Part shown: piece after piece, positions 8,774 through 18,285 of the stretch
Numbering within the stretch: the first letter of the stretch is position 1
How the letters are laid out: every line of letters begins with the position of its first letter
Assembly (NCBI RefSeq): GCF_900129505.1
Contig: NZ_LT670818.1
Span: forward strand, 5,489,001-5,553,000
Length of the DNA: 64,000 nt
Source of the DNA: Bradyrhizobium erythrophlei
Lineage (GTDB): Bacteria; Pseudomonadota; Alphaproteobacteria; Rhizobiales; Xanthobacteraceae
Direction of reading: 5' to 3'
The notes under the pieces: generated by a model
The model's input: only the letters and a program-made list of their open reading frames with translations
What the model was told of the DNA's origin: nothing
Database searches by the model: none
Program-made: the position numbers and the translations under genes

Positions 8774-8804
8774 TCTCCATCGAAGCGCCAACGTGGGCAA
8801 TTAG

Positions 8805-8818
8805 TCATACTAATATGA
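8805..8818. promoter_or_regulatory. near-palindromic operator candidate in AT-rich promoter
   Basis: TCATACTAATATGA is a near-perfect palindrome (12 of 14 positions symmetric) in an unusually AT-rich stretch. A -10-like TATACA follows at 8827-8832. It precedes the permease remnant and the FadR-family regulator gene, so it is a candidate autoregulatory operator of that regulator. No second copy was seen by eye before chvE. Confidence 0.45.
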
Positions 8819-8928
8819 TTATCTGCTATACAAGAATTGCGAGTTATGGCATGGATATCCCGCCAGCTCTGATCTTGCCCGAAGAGGCAGGACGGCGGTC
8901 CGCAAACAGTTTGGGAGCGAAACCAGCC

Positions 8929-9213
8929 ATGATTCTCCAAAAACTACTTCCCGAAGCGTTCATTGCGCTGACGCCGCTCAACGCAAACGGCGCCTCCGCC
9001 GCCGCTCTGACAGTCGGCTGACCGCGGACCGGCTGGTCTCGCCGCAGTTCTTCGACATACGCCCGCAGGACATCACCTTCGACGGTAATCTGTCGAGCTG
9101 GTGGACCAACATCGTGACCGGGTTTTCTGCTGTTTGCCTTCATCGCCTTGCTGCAAATCCTGCTGCGGCCCGCAAAGCGGCCAGTCGCTCTAACCGCGGG
9201 AGGAGTGCCATGA
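8929..9213 (+). pseudogene. deletion scar of a YtfT/YjfF-type sugar ABC permease pair
   Basis: A GGGAGCG ribosome site precedes ATG 8929 (MILQKLLPEAFIALTPL). Another frame then reads DRLVSPQFFDIRPQD, which resembles the N-terminus of YtfT-type permeases. It runs straight into ITFDGNLSSWWTNIVTG and, after a one-base shift in the TTTT run at 9123-9126, FLLFAFIALLQ. This closely resembles the extreme C-terminus of YjfF-type permeases. The remnant ends at TGA 9211-9213, overlapping the ATG of the next gene. The permease cores are missing, as expected if one deletion joined the start of a ytfT-like gene to the end of the adjacent yjfF-like gene. Confidence 0.7.
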
Positions 9214-9932
9214 GATCCGATCTCGTCGTGATTGCGCCGGGCCGCGGCCATTCCAGCCAGCTGGAGGTAACGCGGACGATCGGGATCGACATCATCGTCG
9301 GCCGCTATCCGGAAGGCACTGCTTTGCCGCGCGATGCAGAGCTAACCGCTATGTTCGAGGTTTCGCGCACCGTGCTGCGCGAAAGCATGAAGACACTGTC
9401 GGCCAAGGGGCTGCTCATTTCGAAGGCGGGCGTTGGCACGCGGGTGAGGGAACGGTCGGCATGGAACATGTTCGATCCCGATCTCCTCGGCTGGCACCTT
9501 GAGGCTGGAATCGACAAGCGGTTTCTTCGCGATCTCGCCGATATCCGCCTTGCCGTGGAGCCGCGCGCGGCCGCGCTCGCCGCCGAACGATGGTCTGGCG
9601 ATGCCATCACTGTTCTGCGCGACAGCATCGTCAAGATGCGGAGCTTCGCCTCGGACACGATTGAATTCGCCGATGCCGACCTCCGGCTGCATCTTGATGT
9701 CGCGACGATTTCGGCCAACCCGTTCATGCGGTCGATCGGCGCCGTAATCGAGGCCGCATTACGCGCGTCTTTCCGGCTGAGCGCGCCCACTGAGGAACAG
9801 GAGCGCGAGATCACCATCGCTGCCCACGAGCGCATCGTCGATGCGATCGCTGACCGGGACGCCGAGGCGGCCTCCGCGGCGATGATGAATGTGATCTTCA
9901 ACGGTCTTCGCCGGCATGGCGCGGCCGGCTGA
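9210..9932 (+). CDS. GntR/FadR family transcriptional regulator
   Basis: A 240-residue repressor-type protein. The winged HTH is at ~20-85 (GRYPEGTALPRDAELTAMFEVSRTVLRESMKTLSAKGLL, in parts), followed by an all-helical FCD ligand domain (~100-230). This domain carries the metal-site pattern: acidic residues in DIRLAVEP, DADLRLHLDVA, and the late AAHERIVDAI histidine. GGGAGGAG precedes ATG 9210. It heads the sugar gene cluster, and its start overlaps the stop of the permease scar, so it once belonged to a longer operon. Likely effector: a sugar acid of the pathway below. Confidence 0.9.
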   Translation: MRSDLVVIAPGRGHSSQLEVTRTIGIDIIVGRYPEGTALPRDAELTAMFEVSRTVLRESMKTLSAKGLLISKAGVGTRVRERSAWNMFDPDLLGWHLEAGIDKRFLRDLADIRLAVEPRAAALAAERWSGDAITVLRDSIVKMRSFASDTIEFADADLRLHLDVATISANPFMRSIGAVIEAALRASFRLSAPTEEQEREITIAAHERIVDAIADRDAEAASAAMMNVIFNGLRRHGAAG

Positions 9933-9988
9933 AGCCCTCGGTCTGGATGACAATCATCGTACCGCCGAGGGGTGGAGGAGAGCAGAGG

Positions 9989-10927
9989 ATGGTAATAGCA
10001 AACTCCAGTGTACCGCAGCCCTATAAGGGCGTATTTCCGGTCGTGCCGACAGTGTTCGATGGCGACGGCCGGCTTGATCTCGATGGTCAGAAGCGCGCCG
10101 TCGACTTTATGATCGATGCCGGCTCGCATGGGGTGTGCATTCTCGCCAACTTCTCCGAGCAGTTCGTGCTGACCGACGTTGAGCGCGACCAGGTACTCGA
10201 CATCGTGCTCAATCATGTCGCCGGCCGCGTGCCCGTGATCGTCACGACGACGCATTTTGCTTCGCACATCTGCGCCGAACGCTCGCGGCGGGCCGAGCTG
10301 GCGGGCGCCGCCATGGTGATGGTGATGCCGCCCTATCACGGCGCGACCATCCGGGTCGGAGAAAATGCCATCTACGAGTTCTATCGCACGGTTTCGGACG
10401 CGATCTCCATTCCCGTCATGATCCAGGATGCGCCGGTCGCCGGCACGCCACTGTCGGCAGCCTTCCTCGCCCGCATGGCGCGCGAGCTCAAGAACATCGC
10501 TTATTTCAAGATCGAGACGCCCCAGGCCGCGGCCAAACTGCGCGAGTTGATTGCGCTCGGCGGCGCCGCGATCGAGGGCCCGTGGGACGGCGAGGAGGCG
10601 ATCACGCTGATGGCCGACCTCGATGCCGGAGCGACTGGCGCCATGACCGGCGGTGGTTATCCCGACGGGATCCGCCAGATCACGGATCCGTATTTCGCCG
10701 GCCGCCGCGGCGAGGCTGTTGCTGCCTATGAACGCTGGCTGCCGCTGATCAACTATGAAAATCGCCAGTGTGGCCTCATCGCATGCAAGGCGCTGATGAA
10801 GGAAGGCGGCGTCATCAAGCACGAAACAGTCCGTCTTCCCTTGCAGCCGCTGCATCCGGCGGCTCGGGCGGGGCTGATCGAAATCGCGAACCGTCTCGGT
10901 CCGCTCGTGTTGCGATGGGGCAGGTAG
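9989..10927 (+). CDS. L-2-keto-3-deoxyarabonate dehydratase-like protein (DHDPS superfamily)
   Basis: A 312-residue class I aldolase-fold enzyme. The Schiff-base lysine is Lys174 in NIAYFKIETP. GVFPVVPTVFDGDGRLDLDGQ, ILANFSEQFVLTD and EGPWDGEEAITLMADLDAGATGAMTGGGYPDGI closely follow, from memory, the L-2-keto-3-deoxyarabonate dehydratase of Azospirillum, which makes alpha-ketoglutaric semialdehyde. ATG 9989 is chosen over 9947 because GGTGGAGGAG precedes it. The next gene resembles L-arabinose 1-dehydrogenase of the same pathway, which supports the assignment. Other DHDPS-family activities cannot be excluded from sequence alone. Confidence 0.82.
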   Translation: MVIANSSVPQPYKGVFPVVPTVFDGDGRLDLDGQKRAVDFMIDAGSHGVCILANFSEQFVLTDVERDQVLDIVLNHVAGRVPVIVTTTHFASHICAERSRRAELAGAAMVMVMPPYHGATIRVGENAIYEFYRTVSDAISIPVMIQDAPVAGTPLSAAFLARMARELKNIAYFKIETPQAAAKLRELIALGGAAIEGPWDGEEAITLMADLDAGATGAMTGGGYPDGIRQITDPYFAGRRGEAVAAYERWLPLINYENRQCGLIACKALMKEGGVIKHETVRLPLQPLHPAARAGLIEIANRLGPLVLRWGR

Positions 10928-10932
10928 CCGTG

Positions 10933-11862
10933 GTGACTTCGATTCGCGTTGCCATCGTCGGTCTCGGCAAGATCGCCAGGGATCAGCACATCCCGGCCAT
11001 TGCAGGCACCGAGGGGATTGAGCTCGCCGCGATCGCCAGCCGCAATGCGTCCATCGAGGGCATTGCGCATTTCGCGACGCTCGATCAACTGCTTGCTGAT
11101 GCACGTGACATCGATGCCGTTGCGCTCTGTACACCGCCTCAGGTGCGTCAAACGCAGGCGGCGGCCGCATTAAGGGCCGGCAAGCATGTGCTGCTCGAAA
11201 AGCCTCCTGGCGCGACCGTCAGTGAATTAGGCCCGCTGGTCGCGGCTGCGCGGCAAACCGGGCGAACGCTGTTTGCGACCTGGCATTCCCGTTTCGCGCC
11301 GGCCGTCGAACCCGCGAGGAGTTTCCTCGCTGGCCGCCAGATCAAATCGGTCGTTGTCGAATGGAAGGAAGACGTCAGAGTCTGGCATCCCGGCCAGGCC
11401 TGGATCTGGGAGCCGGGTGGACTTGGCGTGTTCGATCCCGGCATCAACGCGCTCTCGATTCTCACCCGCATCCTGCCGCGGCCTTTCTTTCTGATCCGGG
11501 CCGAGCTGTGCTTCCCGCGCAATCGCGCGGCCCCCATCGCAGCCGATCTCGCCTTCTCGGATGACACCGGTATGGCGATCCGCGCTGAATTTGATTGGCG
11601 CCGGACCGGTCCGCAAACCTGGGATATCCGCGTCGAGAGTGATGCCGGGCGGCTGACGCTTTCGTCCGGTGGCAGCCGCCTCGTCCATGATGACCGTACC
11701 CTGGTTGACGAGAAGCAGGCGGAGTATCGCGGTATCTATCGGCGTTTCGTCGAACTGATTGCGAGCGGTGTGTCCGATGTCGATCTGTCGCCGCTGGTCC
11801 ATGTCGCTGATGCCTTTATGCTCGGCCGGCGCCGCGAGGTCGAACCATTCATCGAGGATTGA
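10933..11862 (+). CDS. L-arabinose 1-dehydrogenase-like Gfo/Idh/MocA oxidoreductase
   Basis: A 309-residue NAD(P)-dependent oxidoreductase. The Rossmann site VAIVGLGKIARDQHIPAI is at the N-terminus, with the EKPPGATV motif near residue 90 and DPGINALSILTRILPRP in the catalytic domain. These segments resemble the A. brasilense L-arabinose/D-galactose 1-dehydrogenase, which oxidises the sugar to its lactone. GTG 10933 (or 10930) follows GGGGCAGGT, and the gene is almost contiguous with the dehydratase; ATG 10915 would overlap it by 13 bases without a clear ribosome site. The product lactone would pass to the SMP-30 lactonase two genes on. Confidence 0.82.
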   Translation: MTSIRVAIVGLGKIARDQHIPAIAGTEGIELAAIASRNASIEGIAHFATLDQLLADARDIDAVALCTPPQVRQTQAAAALRAGKHVLLEKPPGATVSELGPLVAAARQTGRTLFATWHSRFAPAVEPARSFLAGRQIKSVVVEWKEDVRVWHPGQAWIWEPGGLGVFDPGINALSILTRILPRPFFLIRAELCFPRNRAAPIAADLAFSDDTGMAIRAEFDWRRTGPQTWDIRVESDAGRLTLSSGGSRLVHDDRTLVDEKQAEYRGIYRRFVELIASGVSDVDLSPLVHVADAFMLGRRREVEPFIED

Positions 11863-11888
11863 ACTTGGCGCAATTGGAAAAATCAGAG

Positions 11889-12956
11889 ATGCCGAAGGTC
11901 GTACGCGAGATTTTCGGCCGCCTCCCGGACGGCACCGCGATTGAAACCGTGCGGCTGCGTGGTGATAATGGTTTCGAGGTACGCCTCATCACGTATGGCG
12001 CGGCGCTGCAATCCATCTTTGTACCGGATCGCGCCGGGCGCCTTGCCGATGTCGTGCTTGGCCGCGTTGATCTTGCGGGCTATCTCGCGGTTCGAAGTTT
12101 TCTTGGCGCAACGATCGGGCGCTACGCCAACCGGATCGCGAACGCCGCGTTCGAACTGGATGGCGAGCGCTTTCAGTTGCCTGCCAATGACGGGGCCAAC
12201 GCGCTGCACGGCGGATTGGCAGGCTTCGATCGCAAACCATGGACCATCACCGCCGTGGGCGAAACTCCCGCGCCTTTTGTCACGCTGTCCCGTGTAAGTT
12301 CGGACGGCGAAGAGGGCTATCCCGGTCAACTCAGAACCGACATCACCTACCGCATTTCCGGCGGAGCCGAGCTTTCGCTTGAGTTCTCTGCGGTGACGGA
12401 CAGGCCGACCATCGTCAATCTGACAAATCACAGCTTCTTCAATCTCGCAGGCGTCGAGACCGGCGGAAATATTCTCGACCACCAGCTTATGATCGCGGCG
12501 GATACCTATTTGCCGGTGAGCGCGGCCGGTATTCCGTTGGGCGCGGCGAGCAAGATCGAAGCAACGCCATTTGATTTCCGCGAGCCCCATCGCGTCGGCG
12601 CCCGGCTGCGTGACGCGGATCAACAGGTGCATATCCGGCAGGGGTATGATCACAATTTCTGCCTCCCCGGAGGCGTTACCAGCGCGCCACGCCTTGCCGC
12701 TCGCCTGGAAGATCCGGGATCGGGCCGAGTTCTCGAACTCTGGACCAACCAGCCGGGCGTTCAGTTCTATTCCGGCAATTTCCTCGATGGAACCGTGACC
12801 GGAAAGTATGACCGCGTCCATCGTCAGTATGACGCGCTCTGCCTGGAGCCACAGGTCTATCCCGATACGCCAAACCGTCCGGATTTTCCGTCGGCGCGGC
12901 TCGATCCCGGGCAGGTCTATCGCCACGCCTCGCTGTATCGATTTTCCGCAATCTGA
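11889..12956 (+). CDS. aldose 1-epimerase (galactose mutarotase family)
   Basis: A 355-residue mutarotase that interconverts the alpha and beta anomers of aldoses, supplying the anomer used by the dehydrogenase. Conserved elements: GRYANRI (substrate Arg), NLTNHSFFNLAG (His), GYDHNF (Asp) and the catalytic glutamate in LEPQVYPDTPNRPDF near the C-terminus. The ATG at 11889 (GGAAAAA upstream) is chosen; a TTG at 11859 overlapping the previous stop is possible. It lies within the sugar operon between dehydrogenase and lactonase. Confidence 0.9.
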   Translation: MPKVVREIFGRLPDGTAIETVRLRGDNGFEVRLITYGAALQSIFVPDRAGRLADVVLGRVDLAGYLAVRSFLGATIGRYANRIANAAFELDGERFQLPANDGANALHGGLAGFDRKPWTITAVGETPAPFVTLSRVSSDGEEGYPGQLRTDITYRISGGAELSLEFSAVTDRPTIVNLTNHSFFNLAGVETGGNILDHQLMIAADTYLPVSAAGIPLGAASKIEATPFDFREPHRVGARLRDADQQVHIRQGYDHNFCLPGGVTSAPRLAARLEDPGSGRVLELWTNQPGVQFYSGNFLDGTVTGKYDRVHRQYDALCLEPQVYPDTPNRPDFPSARLDPGQVYRHASLYRFSAI

Positions 12957-12982
12957 GGCGCAGAAGAACAAGGGAGACCCGC

Positions 12983-13870
12983 GTGGAGGAAGTCGGCACC
13001 AAAACCTTAAGCGATTGGCATTGCCATCTCGGTGAGGGCTGCACCTATGATCCGGCGAGCGATACCGCATGGTGGTTCGATATCATCGAGCGCACCTTGT
13101 TCCAGGCCGATCTTGCATCCGGCGCGGTCGCCTCGCACGCGCTTCCCCTGATGGCAAGCGTGCTTGCTTTCATCGACGACCAACGCCAGCTGCTCGCGAC
13201 CGAAAATGGCCTCTATGTCCGCGATATCGCCGACGGTCGCCTTGCGCTTCACGTGCCGCTCGAAGCGGACAACCCGGCAACCCGTTCCAACGACGGGCGG
13301 GTGCATCCCTGCGGCGCGCTCTGGATTGGAACCATGGGCCGAAAGGCCGAAAAAGGAGCGGGCGCAATCTATCGCTTTGACGGCGACGAATTGCGTCGGC
13401 TCTATGCCAGCATCACCATTCCGAACGCGATCTGCTTTTCGCCCGACGGTGCAACGGCCTATTTCACCGATAGCAGCGAGGGCATCCTGTATCGCGTCGC
13501 CATCGACCCCACAAACGCTCTGCCGACCGGAAATCCCGCGCCGCTCTTCGACCACCGCGGCGGGGCAGGCGATCTCGACGGCGCCGTGGTCGATGTCGAA
13601 GGGCTGATCTGGAACGCGCGCTGGGGCGGATCCTGCATCGACGTCTATTCGCCGGAAGGTGATCGCGTCCGCACCATACGGGTTCCGGCGACGCAGCCGA
13701 GTTGCCCGGTCTTTGTCGGCCGGAATTTCGATCGGCTGCTGGTCACCACGGCCTGGCAGGGAATGGACGAGCATGCCAGGGCTGCCGATCCGCACCATGG
13801 CCAAACGTTCATTCTCGACATCGGCGCGCGGGGGCGGCCGGAACCTCGCGTCAGGCTCGGCCCGACATGA
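12983..13870 (+). CDS. SMP-30/gluconolactonase family lactonase (probable L-arabinolactonase)
   Basis: A 295-residue six-bladed beta-propeller of the SMP-30/LRE family, which opens sugar lactones. The metal-site residues appear as LGEGCTYD (Glu), RSNDGRVHPCGALWIGTMG (Asn/Asp) and PNAICFSPDGATAYFTDSS, with the late DLDGAVVD aspartate. GTG 12983 follows AAGGGAGA. In this operon it would hydrolyse the L-arabinono- or galactono-lactone made by the Gfo/Idh enzyme. No signal peptide, so it is cytoplasmic. Confidence 0.88.
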   Translation: MEEVGTKTLSDWHCHLGEGCTYDPASDTAWWFDIIERTLFQADLASGAVASHALPLMASVLAFIDDQRQLLATENGLYVRDIADGRLALHVPLEADNPATRSNDGRVHPCGALWIGTMGRKAEKGAGAIYRFDGDELRRLYASITIPNAICFSPDGATAYFTDSSEGILYRVAIDPTNALPTGNPAPLFDHRGGAGDLDGAVVDVEGLIWNARWGGSCIDVYSPEGDRVRTIRVPATQPSCPVFVGRNFDRLLVTTAWQGMDEHARAADPHHGQTFILDIGARGRPEPRVRLGPT

Positions 13871-14053
13871 CGGGCCGCCTCACACCATCGCGCATGAGGT
13901 CGTCATGACACTTGCAGAACTGCAACCTGTGATCGATCATCCTTTCCGTTTCCGTCGGCCAGCATGGTGTCCGACGATGCGCCGGTACGCCCCGGCGCCA
14001 ACAGCAAACCGCGACAACGCGGCGATTAAGGCTCAAAACCCTGGGAGCGAAAC

Positions 14054-15118
14054 ATGAACTTACTCAAAGCTGCTCTATCCGCCATCGTGCTCGGTGCGGT
14101 CGGCCTTGCTGGCCCCGCGTTCGGGCAGGGCAAGCCCACCGTTGGCATCGCCATGCCTACCAAAGCCTCGGCGCGCTGGATCGATGACGGCAACAACATC
14201 GTCAAGGTGCTGAAGGAGCGCGGTTACAACACCGACCTGCAATACGCCGAAGACGATATTCCGAACCAGCTCTCCCAGATCGAGAACATGGTGACCAAGG
14301 GCGCCAAGGTGCTGGTCATCGCTTCGATCGACGGCACCACCCTGTCCGATGTGCTCAAACAGGCCAAGGACAAGGGTATTACCGTGATAGCCTACGACCG
14401 GCTGATCCGCGACACGCCCAACGTCGACTACTATGCGACCTTCGACAATTTTCAGGTCGGCGTGCTGCAGGCGCAGTCGATCGAGCAGGGGCTGAACCTG
14501 AAGGAAGGCAAGGGCCCCTTCAACATCGAGCTGTTCGGCGGTTCACCCGACGACAACAATGCCTACTTCTTCTACAACGGCGCGATGTCGGTGCTGCAGC
14601 CCTATATCGATAGCGGCAAGCTCGTGGTCGTGAGCAAGCAGATGGGCATGGACAAGGTCTCGACGCTGCGCTGGGACGGCGCCACGGCGCAAGCCCGGAT
14701 GGATAATCTGTTGAGCGCGTTCTACACCACCAAGCGGGTCGACGCCGTGCTTTCGCCCTATGACGGGCTCTCGATCGGCATCCTGTCATCGCTCAAGGGT
14801 GTCGGCTACGGCAGTGGCAACATGCCGATGCCGATCGTCAGCGGACAGGATGCGGAAGTGCCTTCGATCAAGTCGATGCTGCGCGGCGAGCAGTACTCCA
14901 CGATCTTCAAGGACACCCGCGACCTCGCCAAGGTCACCGTCGACATGGTGGACGCGGCGCTCAGCGGCAAGACCGTGACGGTGAACGACACCAAGACCTA
15001 CAACAACGGCGTGAAGGTGGTGCCCTCCTATCTGCTGAAGCCGGTAGTCGTGGACAAGACCAACTGGGAGAAGATCCTGATCGACGGCGGTTACTACAAG
15101 AAAGCCCAGATCAACTGA
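14054..15118 (+). CDS. chvE: multiple-sugar periplasmic binding protein ChvE
   Basis: A 354-residue binding protein with a signal peptide cleaved around residue 24 (PAFGQG). The mature part reads [43 protein letters not shown], and [21 protein letters not shown], near-identical to Agrobacterium ChvE by memory. ChvE binds galactose, arabinose, glucose and related sugars and delivers them to GguAB. GGGAGCGAAAC precedes the ATG. It is 183 bases after the lactonase gene, so it may have its own promoter. Whether a VirA-like partner exists here is unknown. Confidence 0.95.
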   Translation: MNLLKAALSAIVLGAVGLAGPAFGQGKPTVGIAMPTKASARWIDDGNNIVKVLKERGYNTDLQYAEDDIPNQLSQIENMVTKGAKVLVIASIDGTTLSDVLKQAKDKGITVIAYDRLIRDTPNVDYYATFDNFQVGVLQAQSIEQGLNLKEGKGPFNIELFGGSPDDNNAYFFYNGAMSVLQPYIDSGKLVVVSKQMGMDKVSTLRWDGATAQARMDNLLSAFYTTKRVDAVLSPYDGLSIGILSSLKGVGYGSGNMPMPIVSGQDAEVPSIKSMLRGEQYSTIFKDTRDLAKVTVDMVDAALSGKTVTVNDTKTYNNGVKVVPSYLLKPVVVDKTNWEKILIDGGYYKKAQIN

Positions 15119-15275
15119 GGCGGACGGTGACCGGGCGTGGAGCGTTCCTGTCGCCATATCCGGGAAGAGCGTCATCGGGTTGCGCAGAGCGCGGCCCGAT
15201 GGCGGGCTCCGGCGTCTTCGCGCTGGATGTCCCGTCCGTCCGCGTCCTGACGTTACCATGCTCCGGGGAGTCTGA

Positions 15276-16853
15276 ATGACCACACTGCTCGAAATGCGCG
15301 GTATCAGCAAAGCCTTCGCCGGCGTGAAGGCATTGAACGATGTCAATTTCACCGTCAGGCAGGGTGAGATCCATGCGCTCGTTGGCGAGAACGGCGCCGG
15401 CAAGTCGACATTGATGAAGGTGTTGAGCGGTGTCTATCCTCACGGCAGCTATGACGGCAGCATCGTCTATGAAGGCGAGGACAGGCACTTCCGCGACATC
15501 AATGATTCCGAGGCGCTCGGCATCATCATCATTCACCAGGAACTGGCGTTGATCCCGCTGCTCTCGATCGCGGAGAATATTTTCATCGCCAGCCCGCCGT
15601 CGCGGTTCGGCGTTATCGATCGCGACGCGGTCTACAAGCGGTCGCGGCAGCTGCTCGCCAAGGTGGGACTCAACGAAGCGCCGGACACGCTGGTCACCAA
15701 TATCGGCATCGGCAAGCAGCAGCTGGTGGAGATCGCCAAGGCGCTGTCCAAAGAGGTGCGCCTCCTGATTCTCGACGAGCCGACCGCGAGCCTCAACGAA
15801 AGTGACAGCGCGGCGCTGCTCGATCTCTTGCTCGAGTTTCGCGCCCAAGGCATGTCCGCGATCCTGATCTCGCACAAGCTCAACGAGGTGGCGCGCGTCG
15901 CCGACCGCATCACCGTGCTGCGCGATGGCCGTACCGTCGATACGCTGGATTGCGAGGCCGGCGCGGTCGAGGAAGATCGCATCATCCGCAAGATGGTGGA
16001 TCGCGACCTCGAGCATCGTTTCCCCAAGCGCGAGCCCGAGATCGGCGAGGTGGTGTTCAAGGTCGAGAACTGGTCGGTCTATCATCCGCAGCATTCGGAC
16101 CGGCAAGTCATCAAGAATGTCGACTTCCACGTTCGCCGCGGCGAGATCGTCGGCATCGCAGGTTTGATGGGCGCCGGGCGCACCGAGTTCGCCATGAGCC
16201 TGTTCGGCCGTTCCTGGGGCCGCAAGATCACCGGCCAAGCCATGCTGCACGGCCGCGAGGTCGACCTCTCGACCGTGAGCCGTGCCATCGACGCCGGTCT
16301 TGCCTACGTCACCGAGGATCGCAAGCAGCTCGGCCTCCTGCTCGCCGACGACGTCCGCAAGAACATCACGCTTGCCAATCTCGGCAGTGTCGCGGCCGGC
16401 CGCGTCATCGACGACATGAAGGAATTGCAGGTAGCAAGCGATTATCGCAACCGCATGCGCATCCGCTGCTCCGACGTCTATCAGACGTCCGGCAACCTGT
16501 CCGGCGGCAACCAGCAAAAGGTGGTGCTGTCGAAATGGCTGTTCACCGATCCAGAAATCCTGATCCTGGACGAACCGACGCGCGGTATCGACATCGGTGC
16601 GAAGTACGAGATCTATTGCATCATCAACGAGCTGGCCGACGCTGGCAAGGCCGTCATCGTGATATCGTCGGAGATGCCGGAACTGCTCGGGATCTGCGAC
16701 CGCATCTACGTGATGAACGAAGGCGCTTTTGTCGGCGAGTTCGGGAGAGCCGAGGCGACGCAGGAAAAAATCATGCGCGTCATCGTGCGCAAGGGCGAGC
16801 GGCTGGTGGATAGAAACCTGGAAGAAAAGTTGTTGGGAGAGGCGCATTCATGA
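15276..16853 (+). CDS. gguA: sugar ABC transporter ATP-binding protein GguA
   Basis: A 525-residue double ATPase. The first ABC domain has Walker [10 protein letters not shown] (~residues 38-46) and Walker [11 protein letters not shown]. The second has a degenerate Walker A ([11 protein letters not shown]), signature LSGGNQQK and [14 protein letters not shown]. This asymmetry is normal for Rbs/Mgl/Ara-type importers. It energises uptake through GguB, whose start overlaps its stop (ATGA at 16850). The 157-base gap after chvE holds no gene and may reflect attenuation giving more binding protein than ATPase. Confidence 0.95.
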   Translation: MTTLLEMRGISKAFAGVKALNDVNFTVRQGEIHALVGENGAGKSTLMKVLSGVYPHGSYDGSIVYEGEDRHFRDINDSEALGIIIIHQELALIPLLSIAENIFIASPPSRFGVIDRDAVYKRSRQLLAKVGLNEAPDTLVTNIGIGKQQLVEIAKALSKEVRLLILDEPTASLNESDSAALLDLLLEFRAQGMSAILISHKLNEVARVADRITVLRDGRTVDTLDCEAGAVEEDRIIRKMVDRDLEHRFPKREPEIGEVVFKVENWSVYHPQHSDRQVIKNVDFHVRRGEIVGIAGLMGAGRTEFAMSLFGRSWGRKITGQAMLHGREVDLSTVSRAIDAGLAYVTEDRKQLGLLLADDVRKNITLANLGSVAAGRVIDDMKELQVASDYRNRMRIRCSDVYQTSGNLSGGNQQKVVLSKWLFTDPEILILDEPTRGIDIGAKYEIYCIINELADAGKAVIVISSEMPELLGICDRIYVMNEGAFVGEFGRAEATQEKIMRVIVRKGERLVDRNLEEKLLGEAHS

Positions 16854-18040
16854 GCGACAAGACCGTGGCGCTTCCCGAAGCGGGCAAGCATGCAGGCTTT
16901 CTCAAGGCCAATTTGCGCGAATACGGCATGCTGTTGTCGCTGTTCGCGATCATGCTGTTTTTCGAATTCGTCACCGACGGCACGCTGCTGCGCCCGCTAA
17001 ACCTCACCAATCTGGTGCTGCAGAACAGCTATATCGTGATCATGGCGCTCGGCATGCTGCTGGTGATCGTCACCGGGCACATCGACCTTTCGGTCGGCTC
17101 GGTCGCAGGCTTCATCGGTGCGATCGCTGCGGTGCTGATGGTGCGCTACGACGTGCATTTCATTCCCGCCACCATCGCCTGCCTCGCGCTCGGCGGGCTG
17201 ATCGGCGCGGCGCAGGGCTACTGGGTGGCGTATTTCAGGATTCCGTCCTTCATCGTCACGCTGGCCGGCATGCTGGTGTTCAAGGGGCTGGCGCTTGCGG
17301 TGCTGCAGGGCCAGTCGGTCGGCCCGTTTTCGCCGACCTTCCAGAAACTCTCCTCCGGCTTCATTCCCGAAATGTTTCCCGGCGCCGGCGCGCTTTACCC
17401 CACCTCGATCCTGATCGGCGCCGTGCTGGCGCTTGGTCTGGTCTATCTCAGCGTCAAGACCCGCGCCCGGCGCGCAAGCCATGGCGTCGAGGTCGAGCCC
17501 ACCGGCTTCTTTGCGCTCAAGAACGCAATCCTGTTCGGCGTGATCATCTATTTTACCTATCTGATCGCTTCGCATCGCGGCCTGCCCAACGTGCTGGTGA
17601 TCATGATCGCGCTGATCGCGCTCTATGGTTTCGTCACCGCGCGCACCACCATCGGCCGGCAAATCTACGCGGTCGGCGGCAACGAGAAGGCGGCAAAGCT
17701 TTCCGGCATCAAGACCGAGCGGCTGACCTTCCTCACCTTCGTCAATATGGGCGTGCTGGCGGCACTTGCCGGCCTCGTATTCGCTGCGCGGCTCAACACT
17801 GCAACACCGAAGGCAGGCGCCGGCTTCGAACTCGACGTCATCGCCGCCTGCTTCATTGGCGGTGCCTCGGCCTATGGCGGCGTCGGGCGGGTGGCCGGCG
17901 CAGTCATCGGCGCGCTGATCATGGGTGTGATGAACAACGGCATGTCGATCCTCGGCATCGGCATCGACTACCAGCAGGTGATCAAGGGGCTGGTGCTGCT
18001 CGGCGCGGTGTGTCTGGATGTCTACAACCAGCGGCGCTGA
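16850..18040 (+). CDS. gguB: sugar ABC transporter permease GguB
   Basis: A 396-residue BPD_transp_2 permease with ten or so membrane segments. [22 protein letters not shown] is the family core motif near residues 65-85, and the C-terminal [21 protein letters not shown] is also typical. It is longer than RbsC because of an insertion around residues 195-225, a GguB/XylH trait. Translationally coupled to gguA. The channel likely imports arabinose, galactose or glucose bound by ChvE. A CGGCGC-TGAG-GCGCCG hairpin overlaps its stop. Confidence 0.95.
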   Translation: MSDKTVALPEAGKHAGFLKANLREYGMLLSLFAIMLFFEFVTDGTLLRPLNLTNLVLQNSYIVIMALGMLLVIVTGHIDLSVGSVAGFIGAIAAVLMVRYDVHFIPATIACLALGGLIGAAQGYWVAYFRIPSFIVTLAGMLVFKGLALAVLQGQSVGPFSPTFQKLSSGFIPEMFPGAGALYPTSILIGAVLALGLVYLSVKTRARRASHGVEVEPTGFFALKNAILFGVIIYFTYLIASHRGLPNVLVIMIALIALYGFVTARTTIGRQIYAVGGNEKAAKLSGIKTERLTFLTFVNMGVLAALAGLVFAARLNTATPKAGAGFELDVIAACFIGGASAYGGVGRVAGAVIGALIMGVMNNGMSILGIGIDYQQVIKGLVLLGAVCLDVYNQRR

Positions 18041-18047
18041 GGCGCCG
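18032..18047 (+). terminator. hairpin at the end of the sugar transport operon
   Basis: CGGCGC and GCGCCG form a perfect 6-bp stem with a TGAG loop that includes the gguB stop codon. Only a weak T-rich tail follows, so it may stabilise the 3' end rather than act as a strong terminator. Confidence 0.4.
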
Positions 18048-18285
18048 ATTGATTGATCCCTCCAGCACGGTCAAGTGCTGTCCGCAGGCCCCGCGTTGCG
18101 AAAAATATGCGAGTGAAGGCCACCATGGATGTGTACTCGGGCTTTGGTGTGTACGCTGTTTGCAGATGCGCATCGGTGCGGTATACCGGAATCTGCGTAA
18201 GGTCTGTTGAATGATATTCGCAAAGATCGGATGATCGACATGCGATATCTTCGGACCAATCATTTCCGCGCGAAGGGAACCTGCG

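Noticed and set aside
9305..11170. Very long minus-strand ORF (621 codons) opposite the regulator and sugar enzyme genes
   Set aside because: It is antisense to well-supported genes, is rich in Arg/His/Gln as expected of a high-GC shadow frame, and has no recognisable domain.
15111..16847. Minus-strand ORF of 578 codons opposite gguA
   Set aside because: Shadow frame of a clear double-ATPase gene; unnatural Asp/His/Leu-rich composition.
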